Below, one piece after another: positions 19,634 to 29,588 of a DNA stretch of 64,000 nucleotides. How positions within the stretch are numbered: the first letter of the stretch is position 1; each line of letters begins with the position of its first letter. Source of the DNA: Humibacillus sp. (GTDB taxonomy: Bacteria; Actinomycetota; Actinomycetes; Actinomycetales; Dermatophilaceae); the NCBI GenBank assembly GCA_030452985.1, contig JAKDLG010000009.1:1-64000 (forward strand), read 5' to 3'. Below the pieces are notes generated by a model, which saw only the letters and a list, made by a program, of their open reading frames with translations, searched no databases and was not told the DNA's origin. The position numbers were made by a program, and so were the translations under genes.

Positions 19634-20281
19634 TCAGTGCTCGAACTGCTCCTGCATCGCCGCGGCTACCGCGGAGGCCTGCCGCGCCCCCGGCGGGCCT
19701 GACTCTTCGCGCAAGCCGGCGATGACGCCATAGCGGTCCTCGTCGCTGCGGTTCTGGCTCAGCTTGGCCTTGGCCTCGACCTTCACGATAGTCATCTCGA
19801 TGCCGACGACGGCCCTCAGCTGGCCCGACACGTACGTCGCGGGCGCGTCGCTCACGGCCCACGGCTTGGCCCGCTCGCCCTCGTGACGCTCGGTGAGACG
19901 GGTCACCGCGGTGCGCACCCAGTCGACGTCGTCGTAGATGGTGACCGGCCCACTGAGATGCACGGCGGAGTAGTTCCAGGTGGGAACGACCCGGCCGTGC
20001 TCGGCCTTGCTGGCGTACCAGCTGGGTGAGATGTAGGCATCGGGCCCGGCGACCACGAACAGCGCGGGCGACCCGTTCACGATACGCCGCCAGTGGTTGT
20101 TCGCCCGGGCGAAATGAGCCACGACGCGATCACGGCCCCCGTCGTTGTCGATGAGGATCGGCAGGAGGGTGGCGTCGGGCACCCCATCGGCGCCGACGGT
20201 CACGAGGTGGGCCACCGGGTGGGCCCGCAGGAAGGCACCGACCTCGGGCTCATGCATGATGTTGAAACGAGGCACGTACAC
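19634..20281 (-). CDS. FMN-binding negative transcriptional regulator (PaiB family)
   Basis: MYVPRFN...AHPVAHLVTVGADGVPDATLLP...HFARANNHWRRI...YISPSWY. Confidence 0.9.
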   Translation of the reverse strand: MYVPRFNIMHEPEVGAFLRAHPVAHLVTVGADGVPDATLLPILIDNDGGRDRVVAHFARANNHWRRIVNGSPALFVVAGPDAYISPSWYASKAEHGRVVPTWNYSAVHLSGPVTIYDDVDWVRTAVTRLTERHEGERAKPWAVSDAPATYVSGQLRAVVGIEMTIVKVEAKAKLSQNRSDEDRYGVIAGLREESGPPGARQASAVAAAMQEQFEH

Positions 20282-20313
20282 AGACCTGATGCTGCCACCT
20301 GGCAATCAGTCGG

Positions 20314-21831
20314 TCACTCCCCCCCGCCTTGACGGTTCTTCGCGGATGCCGGGCGCCGCGGCCCTTGGCCGCTCGGTGAGCGACGCCCTTGGCTGCGCCG
20401 CTTGGGCTTGACGGCGGCCGACAGCCGGTCGAGCTCGGTCTGCAAACCGTCGACCAGGGCCTGCGGGTCCGGGCACAGCTGCCGCACGGTGGTGACGCTG
20501 ACATCGACGTGCTGGTCGTAGGTGATGGCGGCGAAGAACAGGTGAAGCGGGGGGCAGACGATACCGCGGAGGAAGACGTTCACGATCTGGCGGGTCGCGA
20601 GGTAGAGCGGCTGACGTGGCCCGGCCAGCGTGGAGACGGTGAGGTTCTGGGCGAGCGGGAGGAACCCGAAGGCCTTCGTACCCGCCAAGGCCATCGCCGC
20701 CGAGACGACCCCTGGCATCAGGAGGTCACCGACGTCGGCCAGAGAGTCCCAGTCAGACTTGGACTGAGGCAGTGCCGCCTTGGCGGCGGTGGAGCTCGCG
20801 TGGACCGCCGCCAACCGTTCCACGGGGTCAGTCAGGTGCACGGGAAGGTCGACCCACATCGTGGTCAGGTGGTTGCCCGTCTTGCCGTCGTCTCCGGCGG
20901 CCCGGACGTTGACCGGGCAGCTGGTGCGGATGGGCTTGTCGGGCAGGTCGCCGTTCGCGGCGAGGTAGTCGCGCATGGTCCCGGTCACCAGCGCCAACAG
21001 CACGTCGTTGATGGTCACCCCGGGGAACAGAGCACGCGCCGCCTGCACCTGGCCGAAGGGCAGACTCACGAGCGCCATCGACTTGCGAGGGTCGCTGACG
21101 TGCCGGTTGAACAGGGTCACCGGAGGGGCGTCGGACCGCGAGGGCATGAAGCCGGGGCGCTCTCCCCACCGAATCGGGCCTGGCACAGCGGTCCGCACCA
21201 TGGCGCCGACCAGGTCGGTGGCGCTGACCACGAGCCGCTTGGTCGCCACCGTGTTGGCGACCACCCGGCTCGGTATCTCCACCAGTGCCCGCCGCGCCAG
21301 CGACGGATGTGCTCTCCCACTCATCGGCGCCGGATCACGTTCACGAGACACCGGGGTGGGTTCGAGGTCGAAGAGCAGCTGCTGCAGTGCGACCATCCCC
21401 ATGCCGTCGATGACCGCATGGTGCAGGCGCAGAACCAGTGCCGCCCGCCCATCGGCCAGTCCCGTCAGGTACCAGGCCTCCCAGAGCGGCTGGGTGCGAT
21501 CGAGCGGCTCGGCCGAGACCTCCAGCACCGTCTCCATCAGGGCCGACAGGTCTCCCGGCGCCGGCACGACGCGATGGTGCATGTGAGCGTCGAGGTCGAC
21601 CGAGTCCACCTGCGCCCAGCGATCCTCGCCGATGCGCAGAGGCGCATGAGCGATCACCCGGTTGGCGATGGGGGAGCCGGACAGTCGCTGACCGAACACC
21701 GCCCGAATGTCGTCGAAGGGCAACGGCCCTTCCGGTGCGGCATCCAGAACGTAGATTCCGGCCACGTCCATGGGGAAGCCACTTCGTTCGAGGCGCAAGA
21801 AGATACTCTCCGTGCTGCGCATTGACGGCAT
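20314..21831 (-). CDS. Wax ester synthase/diacylglycerol acyltransferase (WS/DGAT)
   Basis: 505 aa; active-site RLHHAVIDGMG motif and VNVRAAGDDGKTGNHLTTMWVDLP. Confidence 0.92.
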   Translation of the reverse strand: MPSMRSTESIFLRLERSGFPMDVAGIYVLDAAPEGPLPFDDIRAVFGQRLSGSPIANRVIAHAPLRIGEDRWAQVDSVDLDAHMHHRVVPAPGDLSALMETVLEVSAEPLDRTQPLWEAWYLTGLADGRAALVLRLHHAVIDGMGMVALQQLLFDLEPTPVSRERDPAPMSGRAHPSLARRALVEIPSRVVANTVATKRLVVSATDLVGAMVRTAVPGPIRWGERPGFMPSRSDAPPVTLFNRHVSDPRKSMALVSLPFGQVQAARALFPGVTINDVLLALVTGTMRDYLAANGDLPDKPIRTSCPVNVRAAGDDGKTGNHLTTMWVDLPVHLTDPVERLAAVHASSTAAKAALPQSKSDWDSLADVGDLLMPGVVSAAMALAGTKAFGFLPLAQNLTVSTLAGPRQPLYLATRQIVNVFLRGIVCPPLHLFFAAITYDQHVDVSVTTVRQLCPDPQALVDGLQTELDRLSAAVKPKRRSQGRRSPSGQGPRRPASAKNRQGGGE

Positions 21832-21950
21832 CTACGTCCTCCCAGTCGGGCACGGCAGTCAGGACCTGCTCATTATGCTCGGCTCCGGTCGTCGTGGCTC
21901 GCGTGCGGGGGTGCAGGGTTCTCCATCGGGCGGCGAGCCGTCTTCGGAGG

Positions 21951-22001
21951 GCATGCTGGTGGCCACTCGACCAGACTGCGGTCGAGTGGCCACGTTGGTA
22001 C
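21951..22001. repeat. Palindromic repeat locus 3 (degenerate inverted pair)
   Basis: GCATGCTGGTGGCCACTCGAC-cagactgcg-GTCGAGTGGCCACGTTGGTAC. Confidence 0.8.
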
Positions 22002-22014
22002 ATCCTGGGCCAGG

Positions 22015-22338
22015 TCAGTGACGTCGTAGGGTCGCGCGAGGGTCCGGCAACCAGGGACGAGGCGCCCCCGCGTGCGCAACCGCGGCAGCAGGGTCGCGGT
22101 GCCGAGCCGCTGACGTGGCCACGTACGCAGCGGTTGAGGCGTTCGCGCCGGCAGGATCGAGTCGTTCGGCGATTCGCCTCAGCATCAGCGCGGTTCGGCT
22201 GTGTCGTCGGCTTCGGCCCAGGCGGCTTCGGCTTGTGTCGCGCTCGTGCTCGTGCTGGGAGCGGACCCGTTCGACGATGAGCTCGCGCGCGAGTGCTTCG
22301 TGGGGGCTGAGGATGACCGGCGCGTGTGCGGCGTTCAT
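22015..22338 (-). CDS. Hypothetical protein, third ORF of the RHH-DUF4097 operon
   Basis: 107 aa ORF with 4-bp overlap with the DUF4097 stop; no recognised domain. Confidence 0.45.
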   Translation of the reverse strand: MNAAHAPVILSPHEALARELIVERVRSQHEHERDTSRSRLGRSRRHSRTALMLRRIAERLDPAGANASTAAYVATSAARHRDPAAAVAHAGAPRPWLPDPRATLRRH

Positions 22339-23273
22339 GACAGGCTTCCCTTCGCACGGGCAACGCGGATGTCGCCACTACCGGAGTGAACCGTGAGGCT
22401 GGCCTGCGACTCGGAGCCCTCCGGCCCGTCGGCCTCGTCGAGGTCGACCTTGACGTCACCGGTGACGGTGTTGAGGTCGAGGTAGGCGGCGACCCCGATG
22501 GCGATCGCGATCGCGATGTCGCCCGTGCCGGTCTTCGCTCGCACCGCGCCACCGGACACAGCCCCCAGCTTGACGTCGCCGGTGCCGGTCATCAGGGTGA
22601 GGTCTCCTGACGAGGCGCCGATGCCGATGTCTCCCGAGCCGGTCTTGGCCCTGACCTCGCCGTCGGCCCGGCGCAGCTGGATGTCGCCGCTGCCCGCGAT
22701 CAGGTCGACGTCGTCGCCGGCTGACTCGAGCGTGATGTCGCCCGACCCGGTCTTGGCCTCGACGCCTCCGAGCACGGCTCGCGCGGTGATGTCGCCGGAG
22801 CCCGACTTGAGCTCGGCGGCGTCGACGTCCTCGAAGGTCAGGTCGCCCGAGCCGCTGGCCGCTTCGACACCGGCCAGCAGGCCGCGGGCCGTCACGTCGC
22901 CCGAACCGGTCTTGACATCGACCGCGCTGCCGGTAGGGATCTCGACCTCGACATCGATCGAACCGCGTCGGCCGAAGCGGAAGCCACCGTCTCGGCGCTC
23001 GAGCACGACCACCTCGCCGCCGCCGCGGGCCTCCACCGTGAAGCGCTCCGCCAGATCGGCGCCGTCACCGTCGTGGGGAACGAGTCGCACCCGGGTGGTG
23101 GTGCGCTCGGTGGCGATCAGGCTCACGTCACCCCGCTGCACCTCGACCCTGAGGGTGACCGGGCCGCTGGTCTCGAACTGTCTGTCCAGGTCTTTCATGT
23201 CAACGTCCTCTGCTCTGGTGCTCGCCGGTCGGTTGCTTCTGGTGGTGTCGGCCGTGCCGGTGGTGGGAGTCAC
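22335..23273 (-). CDS. DUF4097 beta-repeat protein
   Basis: Repeated GSGDIT/GTGDV units; 4-bp overlap with upstream RHH gene (alternative start MKDLDRQF about 23198). Confidence 0.85.
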   Translation of the reverse strand: MTPTTGTADTTRSNRPASTRAEDVDMKDLDRQFETSGPVTLRVEVQRGDVSLIATERTTTRVRLVPHDGDGADLAERFTVEARGGGEVVVLERRDGGFRFGRRGSIDVEVEIPTGSAVDVKTGSGDVTARGLLAGVEAASGSGDLTFEDVDAAELKSGSGDITARAVLGGVEAKTGSGDITLESAGDDVDLIAGSGDIQLRRADGEVRAKTGSGDIGIGASSGDLTLMTGTGDVKLGAVSGGAVRAKTGTGDIAIAIAIGVAAYLDLNTVTGDVKVDLDEADGPEGSESQASLTVHSGSGDIRVARAKGSLS

Positions 23274-23812
23274 CGGACCCAGCCCTGCACGCGCTTGTTG
23301 GAGGAACGGTTGCGACCAGGCGCTCCCGGCCCCAGCGCGGCACCGACGTTGATGGTCAGGCCGCCGATGGTCGCCGTGCGCACCGCGTTGACCAGCCAGG
23401 TGTTGAGCGACTGCCCGCGGCCCGCCGCCAGCTCTTCCGCCCGGGCCTTGAGTGCTTCGGGGATGCGGAGAGTGATGCGCGCCGTCTCGTCGCCCTCGTC
23501 TCCTTGCGACATCACTCTGGTGTCACTCTCGGGGATCGCCATCGTCTCGTCCGGTGCCAGCGGCGACGGGCCGGCGCCGACGACCACAAAGACCGGTTCG
23601 CGACCCTGGAGGCGCACCTCGACCGACCGGCCGTCGAGCTCGGTCGTGATCTCGGCCGCGGCGTGCGAGAGGACGTCCATGAGCGCCAGTCGGGTCGAGG
23701 CGTCGATCGCGTACGACAACCGCTCGGCGGCCTGTTCCATCTCCGGACCCATCGCCCTGGCCGCCTGGGCGAGATCCCGACGCAGTGCGTCGACGTGCTC
23801 CGTGATGTCCAT
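23270..23812 (-). CDS. HicB-like / ribbon-helix-helix protein
   Basis: 180 aa; C-terminal ARITLRIPEALKARAEELAAGRGQSLNTWLVNAVR RHH motif. Confidence 0.75.
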   Translation of the reverse strand: MDITEHVDALRRDLAQAARAMGPEMEQAAERLSYAIDASTRLALMDVLSHAAAEITTELDGRSVEVRLQGREPVFVVVGAGPSPLAPDETMAIPESDTRVMSQGDEGDETARITLRIPEALKARAEELAAGRGQSLNTWLVNAVRTATIGGLTINVGAALGPGAPGRNRSSNKRVQGWVR

Positions 23813-23813
23813 A

Positions 23814-23873
23814 GACGTCAGAATGACACCGTAGCGACGTCACGTCAACACCATAAAGACGTGCGATGACGTC
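23814..23873. promoter_or_regulatory. Cluster of TGACGTC/GACGTCA motifs over a predicted leaderless promoter
   Basis: GACGTCA 23814-20, GACGTCA 23836-42, ACGTCA 23842-47, GACGT 23858-62, TGACGTC 23867-73; minus-strand TTGACG-N17-CATTCT ends 7 nt before ATG. Confidence 0.5.
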
Positions 23874-24032
23874 GGATGCTGTTCAAGTCGATCCCTTGCC
23901 GGTGTTGGCAGGCGGGAGCGCCGGTCGAGCCCTGGTTCACGGGGCGTTCGCGAGTGACTCGCACAAAGCACAGGGATTCGGCTGACAATGGACCTACACC
24001 GATCTGCTGCCGTGGGCGGCCAAGGAGGACCG

Positions 24033-25280
24033 ATGAGCTCGAGCACCCGACCCGTTGACACGGCGAGCCCGACGCCGACGCCGAGCGAGTCCTCCGACGG
24101 GCCGTCCGACGAACCGGCGCGGGCCACGATGCGTGCTGGCGGACGGATCTCGCCGCTACGCCGGATGGGAGCCGACGCCGAGTCGATCCTGGCCGCAGTG
24201 ACCAGCTCGCCGAACTTCCACGAGGGCCGGTTCCACTCCCCCGAGCCGACCCATCGACCCGACGGGTCGCAGACCGTGCACATCGCCGCCGCAGCGTGGC
24301 GTCAGCGCGGACGCGGACGGCCGGCCGGTGAGGTGCCGATCGTGGCCGCCCAACCGGCAACGGTGCCCGGACCACTCGCCGTGACCTGGTACGGCCACGC
24401 GACCACCGTGGTCGAGATCGACGGCGCGCGGTTCCTGCTCGATCCCGTCTTCAGCGACCGCGCCTCGCCCGTCGGCCTCACCGGACCGCACCGTCTGCAC
24501 CCAGCCCCGGGGCAGATCGAGGACCTCCCGTCGATCGACGCCGTACTGATCTCTCACGACCACTACGACCACCTCGACGAACCCTCGATCGCCGTGCTCG
24601 AAGCCGTCCACCGTCCGCGCTACGTCGTGCCGCTCGGGGTCGATGCGCACCTGCTCGCGTGGGGGGTGCCTCGCGAGCGCATCATCGCCCTCGACTGGTT
24701 CGACGACGTCGAGGTGAGCGGCATCCGGCTGACGTGCACCCCGGCACGGCACAACTCGGGTCGCGGCTTCACCGAGGCCCAGACCTTGTGGGCCGGGTGG
24801 GCCATGCGAGGCCCGGCGCACGGCGCCTACTTCGCCGGCGACTCCGGCCCCTCCGGCTGTTTCACGGAGATCGGCGCCCGGCTGGGGCCCTTCGACCTCA
24901 CGATCATCCCCGTGGGCGCCTACGACCAGTTCTGGCCCGACATCCACGTGAACCCGGCCGAGGCTCTCGACGCCCACGTCGCAGTCAACACCCCGACGGA
25001 TGCCGCAGCCGGTGTCAGCGGGGGCGACGGCCAACCGGTCGACCACGCCAGCCGTTCGGTCATGCTGCCCGTGCACTGGGCCACCTTCAACCTCGCCCTG
25101 CACTGGTGGTCGGAGCCCGTGCGATGGCTGCGCCGGCTGGCCGGGCCCGCCGGCATCCCCGTCGTCTACCCGAGGGTCGGCGCCCGCGTCGACCTCACGA
25201 CCGGTACGCCCACCAAGATCGCCGACCGCCACGGCACACCGTGGTGGCAGGAGTGTGCGGCAGACGGCGACCACGACTGA
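24033..25280 (+). CDS. MBL-fold metallohydrolase (NAPE-PLD / UlaG-like)
   Basis: VTWYGHATTVVEIDGARFLLDPVFSDRASP, ISHDHYDHLD, AYFAGDSG. Confidence 0.88.
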   Translation: MSSSTRPVDTASPTPTPSESSDGPSDEPARATMRAGGRISPLRRMGADAESILAAVTSSPNFHEGRFHSPEPTHRPDGSQTVHIAAAAWRQRGRGRPAGEVPIVAAQPATVPGPLAVTWYGHATTVVEIDGARFLLDPVFSDRASPVGLTGPHRLHPAPGQIEDLPSIDAVLISHDHYDHLDEPSIAVLEAVHRPRYVVPLGVDAHLLAWGVPRERIIALDWFDDVEVSGIRLTCTPARHNSGRGFTEAQTLWAGWAMRGPAHGAYFAGDSGPSGCFTEIGARLGPFDLTIIPVGAYDQFWPDIHVNPAEALDAHVAVNTPTDAAAGVSGGDGQPVDHASRSVMLPVHWATFNLALHWWSEPVRWLRRLAGPAGIPVVYPRVGARVDLTTGTPTKIADRHGTPWWQECAADGDHD

Positions 25281-25284
25281 CCGG

Positions 25285-25692
25285 TCAGCGGAAGACCCAG
25301 CGCCGCAGGGCCACGAACCTGGGGCCGTCGCCACGACGTTGGCCAGCAGCACCACCAGGGTCGCGGTCGTGGTGCTCGCCTGGGAATCCAGACGGCCGAG
25401 CAGGGCCAGCGCCCCCGTCGTGGCCGTCCACGTGATCGCGAAGACCACCAGCGCCTGACCATGATGGGTCGCGAGATGCTCACGACCGGATACCCCGGAG
25501 GTCCAGAGCCGGTTGACGGCAGTGTTGGCGACCGTCGAGATCACCAGGGAGGTTCCGTTCGCGACCTGGTTCGACATCCCGCCCCGCACCAGGGTGGCGA
25601 ACAGGGCCAGGTTCAGCACCGTGGAGGCCACGCCGACCACTGAGAAGCGAATCAGTTGTTGTGACAAGGCCACTCGGGTGGCCACCACAGCG
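25285..25692 (-). pseudogene. GtrA-family membrane protein with apparent C-terminal frameshift
   Basis: QQLIRFSVVGVASTVLNLALFATLV...LLANVVATA intact; after a C-run near 25325 the expected tail RFVALRRWVFR* is in another frame. Confidence 0.7.
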
Positions 25693-25696
25693 CTCG

Positions 25697-27781
25697 CTAG
25701 CTGACCGGGGTCAGGTCGTAGAACGTCGAGCCGTCGATCGTCACCGCGGCGAAGTTCGCTTCGACCCACGAGCGGATCTGCGCACTGGCGCTGCTGCCGC
25801 CGTTCTGGTTGCCGAACCCACCAGCACTGCCGCCGACGAAGTAGTGGATGTCGCCGGCCGCGACGTAGGCCTTGAACTGGTCGAGCGTCGGGCTCGGGTC
25901 AGAGCCGTTGAAGCCGCCGAGCGCCATCACGGGCAGCTGCGTTCCCAGCTGGAGCCCGGCCGCGGTCTGCGAGCCGACCGCCGCTGCCACCCAGGTGTAG
26001 CTGGACGCGTTCTGGGAGAGGGCCGCAACGACAGCAGTGCTCGGCGCGGCGGCCCCCAGCAGGCCACCGGCCCCGCCAGGTGCCGTACCGCCCGCACGGG
26101 CTCCGTTCGGGGCTCCGGCGAAGCCAACCGGCGGCGTTCCGCCGGGACCACCACCAGTGCGACCACCAGTGCCACCACCCGGCGTCCCACCGCTGGTGGA
26201 GCCGGCCGGGCCCGCGGTCACGATCGAACCGGTGTGCCCCTGCGCGGTCGTCGAGAGCGTGAACGCCGCGGGGCCGGCCAGCCCCGCGACCAGAGCCGCG
26301 CCGAGCACGATCGGGACCGCCTTGGCGTGCAGCCATCGGGTGGCAAGGATGAGCACTGCGGCCGCCAGCCCCACGGCCAGCACCGAGACCCGCAGCCAGT
26401 CGCCGTAGGCCGTGGTGCGCGAGAGGAGCACGAAGCCCCAGACCGCGGCCGCCGCAGTCGCGGACGCCAGGGCCACGACCGCAACGGCGCGGTGTCGTCG
26501 CTCCCACGCTTCGACCGCTCCCATCCCGACGAGAGCGCCGACGGCGGGGGCCAGGGCCACCGTGTAGTACTCGTGGAAGATGCCGGCCATGAACGAGAAG
26601 GTGACCATGGTGACGACGAGCCAGCCACCCCACACCAGGTAGGCGGCCCGTCGCAGGTCGGTGCGCGGCATCCGCCCGCGCAGCATCAGGCCGGCCGCGA
26701 GCAGGATGAGCGCGCTCGGGAGCAGCCATGAGATCTGGCCGCCGACGCTCGAAGAGAACATCCGCAGGATGCCGGTCGCGCCCCAGCTGCCGCCGGCAGC
26801 CGCTCCCCCACCGCCGACCGACCCGGTCTCGTCACCGCTGAGTCGACCGAGGCCGTTGTAACCGAAGGTGAGCTCGAGGAAGGAGTTGGTCTGGCTGCCG
26901 CCGATGTAGGGCCGCATCGAGGCCGGCACCAGCTCGACGACCGCTACCCACCACCCCGCCGACACCACCACGGCGCCGACGGCCAGCAGTGAGTGTACGA
27001 TTCGCCTGCGCAAGGTCGTCGGCGCAGCGATGAGGTAGGCGAGCCCGAAGAACGGCACCACCAGCAGCACCTGCAACGTCTTGGTCAGAAAGCCCAGGCC
27101 GATGAAGACCCCGACGGCGATCATCCAGTGTGGCGAGGCCTTCTCGATCGCCTTCATCGTGGCCCAGGCGCCGAGGGCCATGAGAAGGGTGAGCAGGGCG
27201 TCGGGGTTGTTGAACGTGAACATCAGCGCCGCGACCGGCGTCAGCGCGACCACGCCGCCGGCGATGAGGCCGCCGGCTGCACCGAACTGGCGCTTGACGG
27301 TGGCATGGACGACACCGACCGTCGCGACGCCCATCAACGCCTGCGGGACGAGGATCGCGAACGAGCTCAGCCCGAGGGCCCTGACCGACAGCGCCATGAT
27401 CCACAGGGATGCCGGCGGCTTGTCGACGGTGATCGAGTTCGCCGCGTCGGAGCTGCCGTAGAAGAACGCCTTCCAGCTCTCGCTACCGGCCTGCACGGCT
27501 GCGGAGTAGAAGGAGTTGGCGTAGCCGGACGAGGTGAGGTTCCACGTGTAGAGCACGAGAGTGGCAAGAAGCAGCCCGACGAGGGCGGGGCGGGCCCAGC
27601 GGGGGTCGCTCTGAGGCTCATCCGTGAGCCGACCCGACGGGCCGGCTCGGCCTGCTCGCCCGGGACGGTCGGGTGCCGAGTTGTGTGGTGACCCCGAGCC
27701 CTGACCGTCGGCTATCGCAGACTGCGGGCCCGTGGCCACGGGCGCGATGGAGCCAGGATCAATGAAGGCCGTGGTCTGCAT
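25697..27781 (-). CDS. ArnT/GT39-like membrane glycosyltransferase
   Basis: 694 aa; WARPALVGLLLATLVLYTWNLTSSGYANSFYSAAVQAGS...KPPASLWIMALS; many TM segments and Gly-rich linker. Confidence 0.88.
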   Translation of the reverse strand: MQTTAFIDPGSIAPVATGPQSAIADGQGSGSPHNSAPDRPGRAGRAGPSGRLTDEPQSDPRWARPALVGLLLATLVLYTWNLTSSGYANSFYSAAVQAGSESWKAFFYGSSDAANSITVDKPPASLWIMALSVRALGLSSFAILVPQALMGVATVGVVHATVKRQFGAAGGLIAGGVVALTPVAALMFTFNNPDALLTLLMALGAWATMKAIEKASPHWMIAVGVFIGLGFLTKTLQVLLVVPFFGLAYLIAAPTTLRRRIVHSLLAVGAVVVSAGWWVAVVELVPASMRPYIGGSQTNSFLELTFGYNGLGRLSGDETGSVGGGGAAAGGSWGATGILRMFSSSVGGQISWLLPSALILLAAGLMLRGRMPRTDLRRAAYLVWGGWLVVTMVTFSFMAGIFHEYYTVALAPAVGALVGMGAVEAWERRHRAVAVVALASATAAAAVWGFVLLSRTTAYGDWLRVSVLAVGLAAAVLILATRWLHAKAVPIVLGAALVAGLAGPAAFTLSTTAQGHTGSIVTAGPAGSTSGGTPGGGTGGRTGGGPGGTPPVGFAGAPNGARAGGTAPGGAGGLLGAAAPSTAVVAALSQNASSYTWVAAAVGSQTAAGLQLGTQLPVMALGGFNGSDPSPTLDQFKAYVAAGDIHYFVGGSAGGFGNQNGGSSASAQIRSWVEANFAAVTIDGSTFYDLTPVS

Positions 27782-27854
27782 GAACCAACTCTCGGTTCGG
27801 CCACTGTGCGGTCCCTATGCTCGGGCTGGGACGCGGTGATGAGTGCGGGCGGGT

Positions 27855-29588
27855 TCAGAGGTGGGCTGGCAGGAGAAGCGAGAAGGTGGTGTCACCGGGC
27901 TTGCTCTCGAGCTCGACCCGACCGCCGTGCGCCTTGGCCACGGCAGAGACGATCGAGAGGCCGAGCCCGGTGCTTCCACCGTTGCGGTTGCGGGCGTCAT
28001 CGCCGCGGGCGAACCGCTCAAAAACGTTCTCCTGCAAGGCGATCGGCACGCCAGGCCCGTTGTCGTGGACCGCAATGCGCACCCATTCTCCCTCGTGACG
28101 CACTGATGTCGTCACCGCCGTGTACTTCGGTGTGTGGGTGCGAGCGTTACCGAGCAGGTTGACCACGATCTGGTGCAGCCGAGCTGGGTCTCCGCGCACC
28201 TCGACCGGTTCGGGCGGCAGGTCGAGACCCCAGCGGTGGTCGGGCGCCGCGGCGTGCGCGTCGCTGACGGCGTTGATGACGAGCATCGACAGGTCGACCG
28301 TGGCGTCGTCGAGCGGGCGGCCGGCATCCAGTCGAGCGAGCAGCAGCAGGTCTTCGACGAGGGAAGACATCCGGTTGGCCTCCGACTCGATGCGCCCCAT
28401 CGCGTGCGTCACCGAAGGGGGCACGGCCTCGGGCTCGCGCCTCGACAGCTCGGCGTAGCCCTTGATCGACGTGAGCGGCGTGCGCAGCTCATGAGAGGCA
28501 TCGGCGACGAACTGGCGTACGCGTTGCTCACTCTGGTGTCGGGAGTTGAGGGCACTGTCGACGTGGTCGAGCATCTCGTTGAAGGCGGCTCCGACCTGGC
28601 CCACCTCGGTACGGGTGTCGGTGTCGGCCGGGCCGACCCGCTCGGCCAGGGCCACCTGGCCGCTGTCGAGCGGCATTCGCGACACGCGGGTCGCGGTGCT
28701 GGCCACCCGCCGCAACGGCTCGAGGTTACGGCGCACGATCCACGTGCCGAGGGCCCCCACGAGCACGATGCCGAGGGCCACGCCCGACAGGACAATCAGC
28801 ACCATCCGTCCCACCGTGGCGTCGGTCGGTGCAGTGGAGAGCCCGACGACCTGGGTGCCCGTGCCCACCGGGTTGCGGTTGACGTCGACGAAGTTCACCC
28901 GGGCGGCCATCAACCGGTAGCGGCCCACGTCGCCGCCGAGGTCGACCGTCTTGGCCTCCGACCCGATGCCGGCGGCCTGGATGTCGGCGAGCTGGCCAGC
29001 CGTCAGCACGATGGTGCCGTGCGTCGACGAGACCAACCCGGCGCTGGAGGTCGAGGTCAGTTGCGCCACCAGCCGGTCGGCGCCCGGCCCGCGTTGGCCG
29101 TTGTCGTCAGGTCTGGGCGCCCCCGGCCGGCTGTTGCTGTCGAGGGAGGCGCGCAGCTGGTCGTCGACCTGGTTGGTCAGCTGGCGGTTCAGGGCCACCA
29201 CGGTGAAGGCTCCGGTGGCGAGACTCAGCACGGTGAAGAGGGCCAGCATCGACGCGACGAGCTTGGCCCGCAGGGTGAACGCCGACCACGGCCGAACCCG
29301 TGCGGCTCCCGCCAGACGGTGAGCGAAGGCAGGTACGCCGCCGTGGCCGGTCGAGTGAGCTGCCTCGCCGGCCGCGGTCGTCGCGGCGGGTGCGAGAACG
29401 GGTTGCGGCCACCCGGGAACCCCTGGGGCCTCGAAGGCAACATCAGCGACAGCGTGATCGGGCAGGTCGGCGGGCTCGGGCTCGGGCTCGTCAGTTGGCT
29501 CGCCGTCGTCGAACCCCTCGAGCTCCTCGGGAGGCAGCGGTGCCGGGACGATCTTCTGCGTCTCGTCAGACCGCGGGCTTGAGGACAT
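27855..29588 (-). CDS. Sensor histidine kinase (HAMP, HisKA, HATPase)
   Basis: 577 aa; [41 protein letters not shown]. Confidence 0.95.
   Translation of the reverse strand: MSSSPRSDETQKIVPAPLPPEELEGFDDGEPTDEPEPEPADLPDHAVADVAFEAPGVPGWPQPVLAPAATTAAGEAAHSTGHGGVPAFAHRLAGAARVRPWSAFTLRAKLVASMLALFTVLSLATGAFTVVALNRQLTNQVDDQLRASLDSNSRPGAPRPDDNGQRGPGADRLVAQLTSTSSAGLVSSTHGTIVLTAGQLADIQAAGIGSEAKTVDLGGDVGRYRLMAARVNFVDVNRNPVGTGTQVVGLSTAPTDATVGRMVLIVLSGVALGIVLVGALGTWIVRRNLEPLRRVASTATRVSRMPLDSGQVALAERVGPADTDTRTEVGQVGAAFNEMLDHVDSALNSRHQSEQRVRQFVADASHELRTPLTSIKGYAELSRREPEAVPPSVTHAMGRIESEANRMSSLVEDLLLLARLDAGRPLDDATVDLSMLVINAVSDAHAAAPDHRWGLDLPPEPVEVRGDPARLHQIVVNLLGNARTHTPKYTAVTTSVRHEGEWVRIAVHDNGPGVPIALQENVFERFARGDDARNRNGGSTGLGLSIVSAVAKAHGGRVELESKPGDTTFSLLLPAHL

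Noticed and set aside
24156-25284. Long C-terminal extension of the GtrA ORF
   Set aside because: Reads antisense through the MBL-fold gene; explained by a frameshift near 25325.
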